A stretch of 41,253 bases of DNA from Fen731 sp964481885 (GTDB taxonomy: Bacteria; Actinomycetota; Humimicrobiia; Humimicrobiales; Humimicrobiaceae). Shown one piece after another: positions 23,309-33,176 of the stretch. Both the position numbers and the translations under genes were made by a program. The notes under the pieces were generated by a model. The model did no database searches, had not been told where the DNA came from, and was given only the letters and a program-made list of their open reading frames with translations. How positions within the stretch are numbered: position 1 is the stretch's first letter; each line of letters opens with the position of its first letter. The stretch is taken from positions 1 to 41,253 of the forward strand of contig CAYZUS010000016.1 in NCBI GenBank assembly GCA_964481885.1, in the 5' to 3' direction.

Positions 23309-25963
23309 TTATTCTTTTATGACGATATTTACAAGCTTGTCAGGTACCACGATTTTTTTAAGTATTGCTCTGCCGTCAATAAACCTTTGGATTTTTTCTG
23401 AAGAAAGAGCGATTCTCTCGAGCTCGCCGGAGTCGGACCCCTTTGCCAGCTCTGCCTTGTCACGAAGTTTGCCGTTTACCTGGAAGATTACGGTAACCAT
23501 ATCTTCAGCAGCAATTGTTTCATCATAATCCGGCCAGCTGCTCCTGTGAATACTTCCTGTATTTCCCATGCGGTTCCATAGCTCTTCTGTCAGAAAGGGA
23601 GCTATGGGAGACAGCAGCATTAAAAGTTTTTTTGTAGTCTCAAAAACCAGCAAAGAGTTTCTGTTGCCTTTTAAGTTTTCCTCATTATATTTATTCATCA
23701 TGTTTACAAGTTCCATAATGGAACTGATTGCCGTATTAAAATTAAACCTCTGCAGGATATCTGAAGAAACCTTCTTAATGGTCTGATGAAGCTTTCTGTA
23801 CATATCTTTTTCAAATGAACTTAAGTTTCCGCCATTAAACTGGGATATTAAAGCATTCTGTGTTTTGGCATTGTTATTGTCCTCTGTTTTATCGTCAGTA
23901 AAACTTTTACCGGGGGAAGCATTCTGGCTTCCCGCGAAACCTTTTTCTGAAACGGTATCCCGGCTGCTTCCAGGGTTCTTAAAGCCTGAAGCTTCCAGAA
24001 ATTTAAGGTTATCAATAACCAGCCGCCAGAATCTTTTTAAAAACCTGCTTGACCCATCAACTCCGGAGTCGTTCCAGTCAATCGGCGAGTCTGCCGGCCC
24101 GACAAAAAGTATATAAAGCCTTAAGGTGTCTGCACCATAGCTGTTGTACACCTCCGAGGGGCTCACTACATTGCCCTTTGACTTTGACATCTTCTGTCCG
24201 CCAAGGGTTACAACGCCATGCGGGTAATATTTTATGAATGGTTCCTTAAAATCTACGAGCCCTGCGTCATACAGAGCCTTTACGAAAAACCTGGAATAAA
24301 TAAGGTGCATGGTCGCATGCTCTATACCGCCAATGTACTGATCCACAGGCATCCAGTATTTAACCGATTCCTTGTCAAATGCGCCAGTTTCCAGATGAGG
24401 GCTGCAGTATCTTAAAAAATACCAGGAGCTGCAGACAAAGGTATCCATTGTGTCTGTTTCCCTTTTTGCTGGTTCGCCGCACTTCGGGCATTTTGTATTT
24501 ACAAATTCTTCACTGTATGCAAGCGGTGAAAGTCCCGTTGGTTTAAAATCAACATCATGCGGCAGGAGCACAGGAAGATCGCTCTCGGCCACCGGCACTA
24601 TTCCGCATTTTTCACAGTAAACTACCGGTATCGGTGCGCCCCAGTATCTCTGTCTGGAAATGAGCCAGTCTTTCAGCTTGTAATTTATGTCAGCCCTGCC
24701 TATTTTATTTTCTTCCAGGTATGCAGTGATATCTCTTTTCCCTTTTACAGATGCCATCCCTGAAAATTTTCCTGAATTTATCATAATGCCTTCTTCAGTG
24801 AAAGCTTCCGTCAAATCAGGATCAGAACTGCCGTCAGGAGATATCACCTGCCTTATTGCGATACCGTATTTTTTTGCAAAATCAAAATCACGGTTGTCAT
24901 GTGCAGGCACTGCCATTATTGCCCCTGTCCCATATTCAGCCAGGACATAATTTGCAATCCAGACAGGAATTTTTTCGCCGCTTAACGGGTTTATGACATA
25001 TCTGCCGGTAAAACAGCCGATTTTTTCAATTTCAGCTGATCCCCTCTCAATATCGGTCTGCTTTGAAATCAAAGCCCTGATTTTTTCAACCTCTTTTTTA
25101 AAGTCCTCGCCGGTAACAATACTGCTTACAAGAGGATGCTCTGCAGCAAGAATAAAAAATGTCACGCCAAAGAGCGTATCGGGCCTTGTGGTAAACACGG
25201 GTATTACGACTTCTTCTTTAGCATCGTCAAGCTTATTATCATCAACCAGCACAAAATCGACCCGGGCTCCTTCGCTTCTGCCGATCCAGTTTTGCTGTAT
25301 GGTTAGTACTCTTTCAGGCCAGCCTTCCCTGATTAGTTCCATGTCATCAAGGAGCCTCTGTGCATAATCAGTGATTTTGAAAAACCACTGTGAAAGAACC
25401 CTTCTTCGAACCTGGCTGTCGCACCTCTCACATTTTCCGTCGACTACCTGCTCATTTGCCAGAACTGTCTGGCACGAGTCACACCAGTTAACAGCAGCTT
25501 CCTTCTTTTCAGCGAGACCCATCTTATATAAAACCAGAAACAGCCATTGTGTCCATTTGTAGTAATCAGGATTGCATGTAATCTCTTCATCTTCAAAATC
25601 ATATGTCATGGCCATTCTTTTTAAGGCTTTTTTCATTTTGCCTATGTTTGCCATTGTGCTCTCATAAGGGTGAATGCCGCTTTTTATCGCAGCGTTTTCT
25701 GCAGGCAGGCCAAAAGCATCAAAGCCTATTGGGTGCAGGACATTATGGCCCTTTCGGGCAATGACCCTTGCAACAACATCACCAATAGTATAATTCCTTG
25801 CGTGCCCCATGTGCGGCTCTCCGGATGGATACGGAAACATTTCAAGAACATAATATTTTGAATTTTTTTGTGAAGATTTAAGTGAATAAATCTTTTCTTT
25901 TTCCCAAACCCTGAGCCACTTTTCCTCTAATGGCCTGGGTTCATAAGTATCACTGGTTTCCAA
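23309..25963 (-). CDS. leuS: Leucyl-tRNA synthetase
   Basis: An 884-residue class I synthetase charging tRNA-Leu. HIGH motif HMGH (51-54) within PYPSGEPHMGHARNYTIGD; zinc-finger-like WCDSC and CERC; the CP1 editing domain with TTRPDTLFGVTFF; KMSKS at 591-595; and the C-terminal anticodon and Leu-specific domains. Residues ~660-712 are a Ser/Asn/Gly/Asp-rich insertion between the catalytic and anticodon-binding domains, not usual in the family. The apparent start is TTG at 25963, with AGGA directly before it and AAGGGG sixteen bases upstream; an in-frame stop just upstream leaves no ATG option. Confidence 0.97.
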   Translation of the reverse strand: METSDTYEPRPLEEKWLRVWEKEKIYSLKSSQKNSKYYVLEMFPYPSGEPHMGHARNYTIGDVVARVIARKGHNVLHPIGFDAFGLPAENAAIKSGIHPYESTMANIGKMKKALKRMAMTYDFEDEEITCNPDYYKWTQWLFLVLYKMGLAEKKEAAVNWCDSCQTVLANEQVVDGKCERCDSQVRRRVLSQWFFKITDYAQRLLDDMELIREGWPERVLTIQQNWIGRSEGARVDFVLVDDNKLDDAKEEVVIPVFTTRPDTLFGVTFFILAAEHPLVSSIVTGEDFKKEVEKIRALISKQTDIERGSAEIEKIGCFTGRYVINPLSGEKIPVWIANYVLAEYGTGAIMAVPAHDNRDFDFAKKYGIAIRQVISPDGSSDPDLTEAFTEEGIMINSGKFSGMASVKGKRDITAYLEENKIGRADINYKLKDWLISRQRYWGAPIPVVYCEKCGIVPVAESDLPVLLPHDVDFKPTGLSPLAYSEEFVNTKCPKCGEPAKRETDTMDTFVCSSWYFLRYCSPHLETGAFDKESVKYWMPVDQYIGGIEHATMHLIYSRFFVKALYDAGLVDFKEPFIKYYPHGVVTLGGQKMSKSKGNVVSPSEVYNSYGADTLRLYILFVGPADSPIDWNDSGVDGSSRFLKRFWRLVIDNLKFLEASGFKNPGSSRDTVSEKGFAGSQNASPGKSFTDDKTEDNNNAKTQNALISQFNGGNLSSFEKDMYRKLHQTIKKVSSDILQRFNFNTAISSIMELVNMMNKYNEENLKGNRNSLLVFETTKKLLMLLSPIAPFLTEELWNRMGNTGSIHRSSWPDYDETIAAEDMVTVIFQVNGKLRDKAELAKGSDSGELERIALSSEKIQRFIDGRAILKKIVVPDKLVNIVIKE

Positions 25964-26175
25964 TCCTAAATTACACTGTCCCCTTCTGTGTTAATGCCCT
26001 ATATTCTAATGCCTTTATGGCCCAAATGCCCATATTCAATACAACTCCAACGATATCCCGGATTTTTAAAACAACTTTTACATCATGAAAGTCGTTAAAT
26101 TTCAATGTCACATACAAGCTTTACCAGAAACATGGCCCTTTTCTGACATTGCTTTCAGTTTGAAAGTCTGCAAAT

Positions 26176-27000
26176 TTAAATATCTTTTACTTCCATCCTG
26201 ATGCCGTCATCAGAAAATAATGATTCCTCATCCTGAAATATATTTTCACCGGAACTCATATCCTCACCGGTACCATCATTAATATCTGTGTCTGAGCCCT
26301 TTAATCTTATGACTTTTGAATCCCGCCAAAGCCTTTCAATGTCATAATACTGCCTGTATTCATCAGTGAAAACATGAACCACAAAATCATCAAAATCTAT
26401 CAGTATCCAGTTTCCTTCCGCAGCACCCTCGACATGCATTGCATAAATATTGTACTTCTTTAAGTTTTCCTGTATTTCTTCAGCAATGTGCCTGGTGAGC
26501 CTTGTGTTGCTTGCGCCGATTATGACAAAATAGTCTGTAATAGCAAGCCTTGGGCCTACATTTAAAATTTTTATATAATCAGCTTTTCTTTCATCTGCAA
26601 TTTCTGCAGCAAATTTTGCAGCCTCGAAAGAATCCTTAAACACCATTTTTTTTACTTTTGGCTCCTTTTTAACTGTCGTGCCACTGGATTTATCCGAATT
26701 TTTCAGATTTTTGGTGATGCTGGACTTTTTTGTCCTGGATGCCTTAATGGGTCCAGCCTCGGATTTATCAACCTGACCTGTTGAAATTTCTCCAGCTTTC
26801 CCGGCTTCGGCTTCTGCAGCTTGCACCGCTATGGTTTTTACCTTTTTTACTCTTGATACTTTAAGCTGGCCGGTGACGGTTCCTGAGTTTTGTTTTGCTG
26901 CAATATCTCCCGTCGCCTCCACGGTCATTACTTCATCAGCCTGGTCTGTCCCGGGTTCATTTTTAACTATTTGTTTTTTAATTTTTTTTATTTTTTCCAC
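26176..27000 (-). CDS. rsfS: Ribosome silencing factor RsfS with long charged extensions
   Basis: Residues ~124-233 are the RsfS/Iojap domain (FEAAKFAAEIADERKADYIK, then DYFVIIGASNTRLTRHIAEEI, then EGAAEGNWILIDFDDFVVHVF and YYDIERLW). This domain binds ribosomal protein L14 and blocks subunit joining in starvation. It is preceded by ~123 residues of Lys/Ala/Thr/Ser-rich low-complexity sequence and followed by ~40 acidic residues; typical RsfS is 105-130 residues. The GTG start overlaps the LCP-gene stop (TAGTG). No better internal start is seen: the Met at 119 lacks a ribosome site. It belongs to the nadD-yqeK-LCP-rsfS cluster. Confidence 0.93.
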   Translation of the reverse strand: MEKIKKIKKQIVKNEPGTDQADEVMTVEATGDIAAKQNSGTVTGQLKVSRVKKVKTIAVQAAEAEAGKAGEISTGQVDKSEAGPIKASRTKKSSITKNLKNSDKSSGTTVKKEPKVKKMVFKDSFEAAKFAAEIADERKADYIKILNVGPRLAITDYFVIIGASNTRLTRHIAEEIQENLKKYNIYAMHVEGAAEGNWILIDFDDFVVHVFTDEYRQYYDIERLWRDSKVIRLKGSDTDINDGTGEDMSSGENIFQDEESLFSDDGIRMEVKDI

Positions 27001-29063
27001 TATTTTGTATAATCACTCCCTATTACTATTGTTATGTCCACTTTATCGGGGTTCGTTGAAGATTCTGAGATTGCCCCGATTCCCAGTGTTTTTTTGATAC
27101 TTTCAGCCATTTCTTTTATTCCCGCCTTATCGGTATGGATGATGACCTTTGTGGCAGTGTATTTAAAATTGTCTGCATTTTTTGTTTCCTGTACCTTAAT
27201 TGTATTCTGTCCATTATTGAGTTCTTTCTCAAGAATTGACTTCACGGTTAATGCAATACCGCTGGTTCCTTCACCATTTAAGATATTTAAAATAAAAACT
27301 TCTCCTGCAGCAACAGCTTCTGCTGTTGTTTCACTGCTTTCTGATGATGTTTCTGCAGATCCGTCAGAACTGGAAGTGCCGGCTGCAGCTTCCGCAGCTT
27401 TTTGGGTTGCTATTTCCAAATCAAAATCCTTACCGATTATAAGTATCAGGTCAGTTGCCTGAGCTTTGGTTTCATCATTTACTGAAGCTCCTACAAACAG
27501 AACACTCATCAGGTATTCCGCTGATTTTAAAAAAGATTCATCCGGTAATTTTAGAACCACCTGGGTCTTTTCGTACTTGCTTGGCGCGTCACCGACATTT
27601 GTAACGCTGTATCTTACTGTTCCATCTGCAAATTTCAGGCCCTTCAAAAGCTCTGCAGTTTTACTTGCAAGGCCCTTTGTGCCAACACCATTTAACACTG
27701 ATACAGTCATCGTCTGGCCTGTTTCGACAACAGCAGTATCAACAGGCACAGAACTTTCCTGTTTGAATATGTCAAGCACCCTTGCAATGTCAGGAACAAA
27801 GACTATGGAGCCTGTTTCTTCATCAGTAGATTCAAATCTTCCATCAAGCGCATAAGACTTGTTGAGCTCATCTGAAATTCCGGCTGCTGTTGAAATAAAC
27901 TCTGAAAGCTCTTCAAGATTTAAATCAGTGTCAATAAAATCATTTATTATTGTGAGATTCTTTGCAAGTTCGCCATCTTTGCTTCCCACAATTTTTCTCA
28001 TTATACTATCAATGAGCAACTTCTGCATCCTGACATCTGATATTGCCAGTTCCGGCGTGTTGCCGCTGTAATATTTCATAAAATTCAGGGCCGTTTCACC
28101 GTTTAAAATATTGTCCCCTTCTTTTAAGTCTATTTTTGCACCTTCCGGAGTTGAAATCGCAAGAGCTTTATCAAGGGTAAGTTTTATCCCCTCCAGTTTA
28201 TTGACAGTATTTAAAATGTCCATTAAGAGGTAGTTGCTGACATCCATTCCAATATTGTTTTTTAATGAAAGTTTTATCAGATCCATTCCACCATATTCCA
28301 CGGACTTCTTTATGCTGTCAAGACCAAAACCCGGGATTTCAAATAAAGTATTAGTCGGAACACAAAGTGAAATAAGCTCAGTTTTTGTACTGGAATATTT
28401 GGAAAATATCACTGAGTTGATATCCGGCTCAAGAAGATTGACCCCTGCGCCGCAAATGACAATGCTTAAATCTTTGCCAAGTTTCATTGAACCGGGAACG
28501 ACGATTGACTGCTCAGTAGTTGCCGCGGCAGCTTCGGTTTTACTGCTTTTGTTTTTCAGGAATCGTATTCCAAAAACCAGGCCGATTGCAATCGCCGTTA
28601 GCAATACCATTATTACAAGTGAAGAAATTATTACCCTTATGCGTCTTTTTTTCTTTTTTGTTTTTATGCTCCTGAACCCTCCGTCGTCCTGACGGTCCTC
28701 TTGCCCAAAATCTTTTATATCAAAATCTTCATCCTTAAAAAAGTCGTCACTTTCCATGTCTTTTGAGCGGCTGGCTCGTTTTTCATTTTTCGGTTCGGTA
28801 TAACTGTCATCATCATTATCAAAGTTAAGTCTCTTGGCATCTTTACTCTCGCTGTATTCATCATAATTATCATAATTCTCTGAAAAATCTTTTCCTCTCC
28901 TTAGCCTGGCTGCGGGATCGTTTTCACTGCCATATTTGCTGGGTACTTCTTTTTCACTTCTGTAATTTTTGCCTTCTTTTAATGAATACTTCTTAAACAG
29001 GTCATCCTCATCCCGTGTGAAAATATCGTCATCATCATACTTTGACTTGTCGTCAGATGGCAT
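27000..29063 (-). CDS. LCP (LytR-CpsA-Psr)-like membrane protein with two LytR_C domains
   Basis: 687 residues: an Asp/Lys-rich cytoplasmic region (1-140), one membrane helix (144-168), an LCP-like extracellular domain (~196-360) and two C-terminal LytR_C-type domains (~452-550 and ~589-684, each with VLNGVGTKGLA or ILNGEGTSGIA), joined by a Ser/Ala/Glu linker. LCP enzymes attach polymers to peptidoglycan. Here the usual catalytic pattern IPRDT is LCVPTNTLFEIPG (233-245), and the YxRxR motif is FMKYYSGNT (328-336), so the key arginines are absent and catalysis is doubtful. ATG start. It overlaps yqeK by 11 bases and rsfS by one, so it is one translationally coupled unit. Confidence 0.85.
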   Translation of the reverse strand: MPSDDKSKYDDDDIFTRDEDDLFKKYSLKEGKNYRSEKEVPSKYGSENDPAARLRRGKDFSENYDNYDEYSESKDAKRLNFDNDDDSYTEPKNEKRASRSKDMESDDFFKDEDFDIKDFGQEDRQDDGGFRSIKTKKKKRRIRVIISSLVIMVLLTAIAIGLVFGIRFLKNKSSKTEAAAATTEQSIVVPGSMKLGKDLSIVICGAGVNLLEPDINSVIFSKYSSTKTELISLCVPTNTLFEIPGFGLDSIKKSVEYGGMDLIKLSLKNNIGMDVSNYLLMDILNTVNKLEGIKLTLDKALAISTPEGAKIDLKEGDNILNGETALNFMKYYSGNTPELAISDVRMQKLLIDSIMRKIVGSKDGELAKNLTIINDFIDTDLNLEELSEFISTAAGISDELNKSYALDGRFESTDEETGSIVFVPDIARVLDIFKQESSVPVDTAVVETGQTMTVSVLNGVGTKGLASKTAELLKGLKFADGTVRYSVTNVGDAPSKYEKTQVVLKLPDESFLKSAEYLMSVLFVGASVNDETKAQATDLILIIGKDFDLEIATQKAAEAAAGTSSSDGSAETSSESSETTAEAVAAGEVFILNILNGEGTSGIALTVKSILEKELNNGQNTIKVQETKNADNFKYTATKVIIHTDKAGIKEMAESIKKTLGIGAISESSTNPDKVDITIVIGSDYTK

Positions 29064-29931
29064 TTTTTAAACCTCCGTGAATATAATTCCAAATTTTTGC
29101 ACTATCAGGGTGAAGAACATTGTTTCCCTTTATTATGTATATTATATTACTTTTATAAACTTCCAGTAAACACATATTAATGTTCTCCAAAGATAACTTC
29201 CTTAATTTTTCAACACCTTCGTAGTTCCTTGTTTGTTCTATCTTGTCTGCAATATAGAGTATTTTATCTGTAATGCTCATTTTAACCGAACCGATAGTAT
29301 GAATCCTGACCGAATTTAAAATATCCCTGCCCTTTATCTTAAAATCTCTTTCAAGCAAAAATGGCGCCACAAAACCATGAAGTATCGGTTCGCAGCACAG
29401 CTCAAAGTCACTTATACTTAGCTTTTCTTTAACAGCAATTGCCTTAAGTTCTTCGAAGCTGAAAATCTTTCCATAATCATGAAGCAGTGCTGCAGATGCA
29501 AGATTAAAACACAGCTCAGGGATTGTTTTTGCATGGCTGTTTATTCCGCTGGCCACTGCAAAATCCTCAGGGCCCACAATATTTGCATAATCCTCAAACA
29601 CCGTGTCACCTTCAAAATGATCAAAGCTGATGCCGCCGGCGGATGCCGGGTCTTTAAAATCGCTGCACTCTGCACTTGCAAAATCATTCAAATCGCCGGC
29701 AACGGCGCGACACTCAAAAAAGCCATCTTCTGCCCTTGCAGCATCATTTAAATCACTGCCGGCCCCGTTTAACAAAAATCTGTATGCCATTTTAAAGCAA
29801 TAATTCAATGTTCCAATGGAATGATTGAAAAGTTCCGGACTCATTGCGGTCCTGAGGAAAGCGCAAACAGATTGCAGAAAGACAAACTGCTTTTCTGTCA
29901 GGATTTTTTTCAGATTAACTGTATAATCCAT
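29053..29931 (-). CDS. yqeK: YqeK-family HD-domain nucleotide phosphohydrolase with an insertion
   Basis: 292 residues. The HD residues are present: H37 (SPELFNHSIGTLNYC), H151-D152 (LLHDYGK), H185 (PILHGFVAP), H211 (IRIHT-like VRIHTIGS) and D222 (ITDKILYIADKIE). YqeK hydrolyses diadenosine tetraphosphate symmetrically. The family is usually ~190 residues; here residues ~55-140 are an extra Ala/Asp/Ser-rich segment between the first His and the HD pair, with internal repeats (GSDLNDAARAEDGFFECRA, GDLNDFASAECSDF). It overlaps nadD by 17 bases and the LCP gene by 11, so it is cotranscribed. Confidence 0.9.
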   Translation of the reverse strand: MDYTVNLKKILTEKQFVFLQSVCAFLRTAMSPELFNHSIGTLNYCFKMAYRFLLNGAGSDLNDAARAEDGFFECRAVAGDLNDFASAECSDFKDPASAGGISFDHFEGDTVFEDYANIVGPEDFAVASGINSHAKTIPELCFNLASAALLHDYGKIFSFEELKAIAVKEKLSISDFELCCEPILHGFVAPFLLERDFKIKGRDILNSVRIHTIGSVKMSITDKILYIADKIEQTRNYEGVEKLRKLSLENINMCLLEVYKSNIIYIIKGNNVLHPDSAKIWNYIHGGLKNAI

Positions 29932-30571
29932 GTTTTAAAATATAGTTTACTGCCCCCTCCGGCATAAGGTATTTAATGGGCCTTTTGTTTCTTATTCTTT
30001 CCCGTATATCTGTAGATGAAATAGCCAGCGCCGGTATTTCCATTAAAAAAATATGGTCCTTTGCGTCAGACGGGCGCGTATACAGTTTTTTCTTTAAATC
30101 TTCTATTTTTGAAATATCATATCCCGGTCTTGTGGCAGCAATAAACTTATAAAGATTTGTTATTTCTACCGGGTTTTTCCACGTAAGAATCTCAAGAATG
30201 GCATCGGCACCGGTTATAAAGTAAAGAGTCACCTTTTCTTTAAAGATCTCCTGAAACCGTTTGAGGGTATCAATGGTATATGAAGTTTCCTTAATATCTA
30301 TTTCAATTCTTGATACCAAAAAATCTGCATTTGAAGCTGTGGCAATAACTGTCATAAGATATCTGTCCTCGGCTTCAGCAAGCAAGCCTGATGTCTTGTG
30401 CGGAGGCATGCCTGTCGGCACAAATATTACTTTGTCAAGGTTGAATTGTTTTAGGGCTTCTTCTGCTGTAACCAGGTGACCATAATGGATAGGGTTAAAT
30501 GTCCCTCCCATTATTCCCACCTTGAGGTGTTTCTTTACCTGAAGCATACTCATTAACTTGTCTATTTCCAT
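29915..30571 (-). CDS. nadD: Nicotinate-nucleotide adenylyltransferase
   Basis: 218 residues of the nucleotidyltransferase fold: GGTFNPIHYGH (22-32), VPTGMPPHK (51-59), ITGADAILEI and ISSTDIR (184-190). It makes deamido-NAD from nicotinate mononucleotide and ATP. ATG start with AAAGG nine bases upstream; 18 bases after proA and overlapping yqeK. The nadD-yqeK-rsfS order is widely conserved in bacteria. Confidence 0.96.
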   Translation of the reverse strand: MEIDKLMSMLQVKKHLKVGIMGGTFNPIHYGHLVTAEEALKQFNLDKVIFVPTGMPPHKTSGLLAEAEDRYLMTVIATASNADFLVSRIEIDIKETSYTIDTLKRFQEIFKEKVTLYFITGADAILEILTWKNPVEITNLYKFIAATRPGYDISKIEDLKKKLYTRPSDAKDHIFLMEIPALAISSTDIRERIRNKRPIKYLMPEGAVNYILKHGLYS

Positions 30572-30589
30572 TGCATTTAACCTTTACTT

Positions 30590-31846
30590 TTATTCCCTGA
30601 TCTGGCCGGAGCCGTATACGATAAATTTATTGGTCATAATCTGTGCAAGTCCCATGGGTCCCCTCCAGTGGAGCTTCTGGGTGCTTATGCCTATCTCTGC
30701 TCCCATTCCGAATTCGCCCCCGTCAGTAAATCTTGTGGAAGCATTTACAAAAACTGTGGAAGAGTCACATCCGCTTGTAAAATAAAGTGAATTATTGTAA
30801 TCAGAAGTTATTATTGCCTCCGTATGGCCAGAACCATATTTGTTGATATGCTCCACAGACTCCTGAATACTGTCGACGACCTTTACAGCTATTATGAGAT
30901 CAAGATACTCCTCATACCAGTCTTCTTCGACTGCAGCTACTGCAGAAGGATAAATATTTATCGTCCTGTCACACCCCTTGATAATGACATTTTTTTCTTT
31001 CAGGCTCTCTAGGATTTTCGGCAGCAAATCTTGAGCAACATCACTGTGGATCAACAGTTTCTCGGCAGCATTGCACACACTGGGCCTTTGCGTCTTTGAA
31101 TTTATTACTATGGAAATGACATTATCAATATCGATTCCATCAAGCTTGTTGTCAATATATATATGGCAGTTTCCTATGCCTGTTTCAATGACCGGAACCT
31201 TTGAATTTAAAACAACACTGTCTATAAGGCTTTTGCTGCCTCTTGGTATAAGCACATCAATATACTCCCTGAGCTGCATCAGTTTCTCTGCGTCCTCCCT
31301 GTTTCCCGTTGGAATAATCTGGATGATGTCTTCAGGAAAGCCGTTTTCCTTAAGTGCCAAACGCATTATTTCCACTATTTTTAAATTTGTGGAAAGTGCG
31401 TGTGAGCTGCCTCTTAATACAACGCAGCTTCCTGCTTTGATGCAAAGAACTGCTGCGTCTACAGTAACATTGGGCCTTGCTTCATAAATAATACCTATTA
31501 CTCCAAAAGGCACCCTTATATTTTTCAGAATAAGTCCGTTTGAAAGGTTGTGCCCGAAGATTACCTGCCCAACAGGGTCCGTAAGCTCTATTACCTCTTT
31601 TATGCCTTCAACAATCTTCTGTATCCTTTCATTGTCAAGCATGAGCCTGTCAAGCAGGCTTTCAGAAATGCCTTCTTCCCGGGATTTTTTTACATCCTCT
31701 TCATTTGCAGTAACAATTTCTGCAGAATGTTCTGACAATTTGGAAGCAATGCCGGCAAGCAAAGTATTTTTTTGGGCAGTTTTTACCGCTGCCATAAAGC
31801 CTGCACACTTTTTTGCATTTTTTGCGATTTCGAGGACTTTGGACAT
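30590..31846 (-). CDS. proA: Gamma-glutamyl phosphate reductase
   Basis: 418 residues of the aldehyde dehydrogenase superfamily. It reduces gamma-glutamyl phosphate to glutamate semialdehyde with NADPH, the second step of proline synthesis. Motifs: VPFGVIGIIYEARPNVTVD, KAGSCVVLRGSS, PRGSKSLI and the catalytic-Cys segment QRPSVCNAAEKLL (C258). It lies 35 bases after proB, forming a proBA unit. Full length. Confidence 0.97.
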   Translation of the reverse strand: MSKVLEIAKNAKKCAGFMAAVKTAQKNTLLAGIASKLSEHSAEIVTANEEDVKKSREEGISESLLDRLMLDNERIQKIVEGIKEVIELTDPVGQVIFGHNLSNGLILKNIRVPFGVIGIIYEARPNVTVDAAVLCIKAGSCVVLRGSSHALSTNLKIVEIMRLALKENGFPEDIIQIIPTGNREDAEKLMQLREYIDVLIPRGSKSLIDSVVLNSKVPVIETGIGNCHIYIDNKLDGIDIDNVISIVINSKTQRPSVCNAAEKLLIHSDVAQDLLPKILESLKEKNVIIKGCDRTINIYPSAVAAVEEDWYEEYLDLIIAVKVVDSIQESVEHINKYGSGHTEAIITSDYNNSLYFTSGCDSSTVFVNASTRFTDGGEFGMGAEIGISTQKLHWRGPMGLAQIMTNKFIVYGSGQIRE

Positions 31847-31881
31847 TTTGTTAAAACCTCATTATTTTCTCTTAAATTTTT

Positions 31882-33027
31882 TTACTCATAATCATTTTCA
31901 TTAAAAACAACCAGACTGTCCCTGTGGATCACTTCGCAGCAATACTCTTCTCCATACTCCTTAAGTATCTGCTTTTCATTCTTTCCCCTTATTATTTCAA
32001 TAATCTCATTGGAAAAATTGCTTATCCCTTTTGCAATAAGCCTGTTATCCATTGAATAAACCCTGACTGTGTCGCCTTTGTTAAAACTGCCCTCTGCTTT
32101 TGCCACACCAACCGCAAGAACGCTTTTGCCGCGCGCTTCGACTGCTTCTTCGGCCCCCCTGTCAACAAAAATGTTGCCCTTTGACTGCATACCAAAAGCG
32201 ATCCACCTTTTTATGCTCTTGACCTTCTTTTGGGTCCTGGGAGCAAAAAAAGTTCCTGCCTGCTCAAAATTTACTATTTTTTTAAGGATATCCCGGGTTT
32301 TACTGTCTGCTATAACCATTGGTATTTGCAGAAAAGAACATATCCTTGCCGCTTTAAGTTTTGACACCATCCCACCGGAACTGTATGCCGAGCCTGTTCC
32401 GCCTGCTGTCTTTATGATTTCCGGAGTTATCTTCTCTACAAATGAAATAAGTTTTGCATCAGGGTTTGACTGAGGATTTTTATCATACAAACCTTCGATA
32501 TCTGAAAGAATAACAAGAAGATCGGCCTCAGTTATGCTCGATACAAGCGCAGCCAGCCTGTCATTATCACCAAATTTTATTTCTTCAACTGCGACACTGT
32601 CGTTTTCGTTTATCACCGGTATTACCTTTAATTTCAAAAGGTTTCCTATGGTATTCATTATATTGAGATACTGGCTTCTTCGCGTTGTGTCTTCCCGTGT
32701 TAAGAGTATCTGGCCTATTTTCAGCCGGTTTTCGGCAAACAAATCACCATATGTCCTCATCAGCTCTACCTGTCCAACTGCTGCTGCCGCCTGCAGAGTG
32801 GAAATATCTTTTGGTCGAACCAAAATGCCCAGATACTGCAGACCGGCAGAGATCGCGCCGCTTGTAACTATTATAACTTCATATCCGCTCTCCACAAGCT
32901 CTGCGACCCCGGCAGTAAATTTCCTCATCTTGTCGACATCCAGGCCACCGTTTTTCAGGGTAAGGCTGCTTGAACCAATCTTTATTACTACTTTTTTAAT
33001 TTTTTTTAAGTATCTTTTTCTTTCCAA
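31882..33027 (-). CDS. proB: Glutamate 5-kinase with PUA domain
   Basis: 381 residues: an amino-acid kinase domain (VVIKIGSSSLT, IIVTSGAISAG, PVINENDSVAVEEIKFGDND, SDIEGLYDKNP) and a C-terminal PUA domain (~285-360, KGNIFVDRGAEEAV onwards). It phosphorylates glutamate, the first and feedback-controlled step of proline synthesis. The start appears to be TTG at 33027 without a clear Shine-Dalgarno; no ATG is in frame upstream of the conserved N-terminus. It is followed by proA. Confidence 0.96.
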   Translation of the reverse strand: MERKRYLKKIKKVVIKIGSSSLTLKNGGLDVDKMRKFTAGVAELVESGYEVIIVTSGAISAGLQYLGILVRPKDISTLQAAAAVGQVELMRTYGDLFAENRLKIGQILLTREDTTRRSQYLNIMNTIGNLLKLKVIPVINENDSVAVEEIKFGDNDRLAALVSSITEADLLVILSDIEGLYDKNPQSNPDAKLISFVEKITPEIIKTAGGTGSAYSSGGMVSKLKAARICSFLQIPMVIADSKTRDILKKIVNFEQAGTFFAPRTQKKVKSIKRWIAFGMQSKGNIFVDRGAEEAVEARGKSVLAVGVAKAEGSFNKGDTVRVYSMDNRLIAKGISNFSNEIIEIIRGKNEKQILKEYGEEYCCEVIHRDSLVVFNENDYE

Positions 33028-33176
33028 TTTTATTTAAGAAGCTGCCAACAAAATAAATATTTTACACTCAATAATTTATTATTTTAGAAAAATTTTTGAG
33101 TTTATTGGCTCTGTTTTTTTGAAATATAAATTTTAGCCAACTATTAGGCAGTAACTGCATAAAAATATTATAACAA

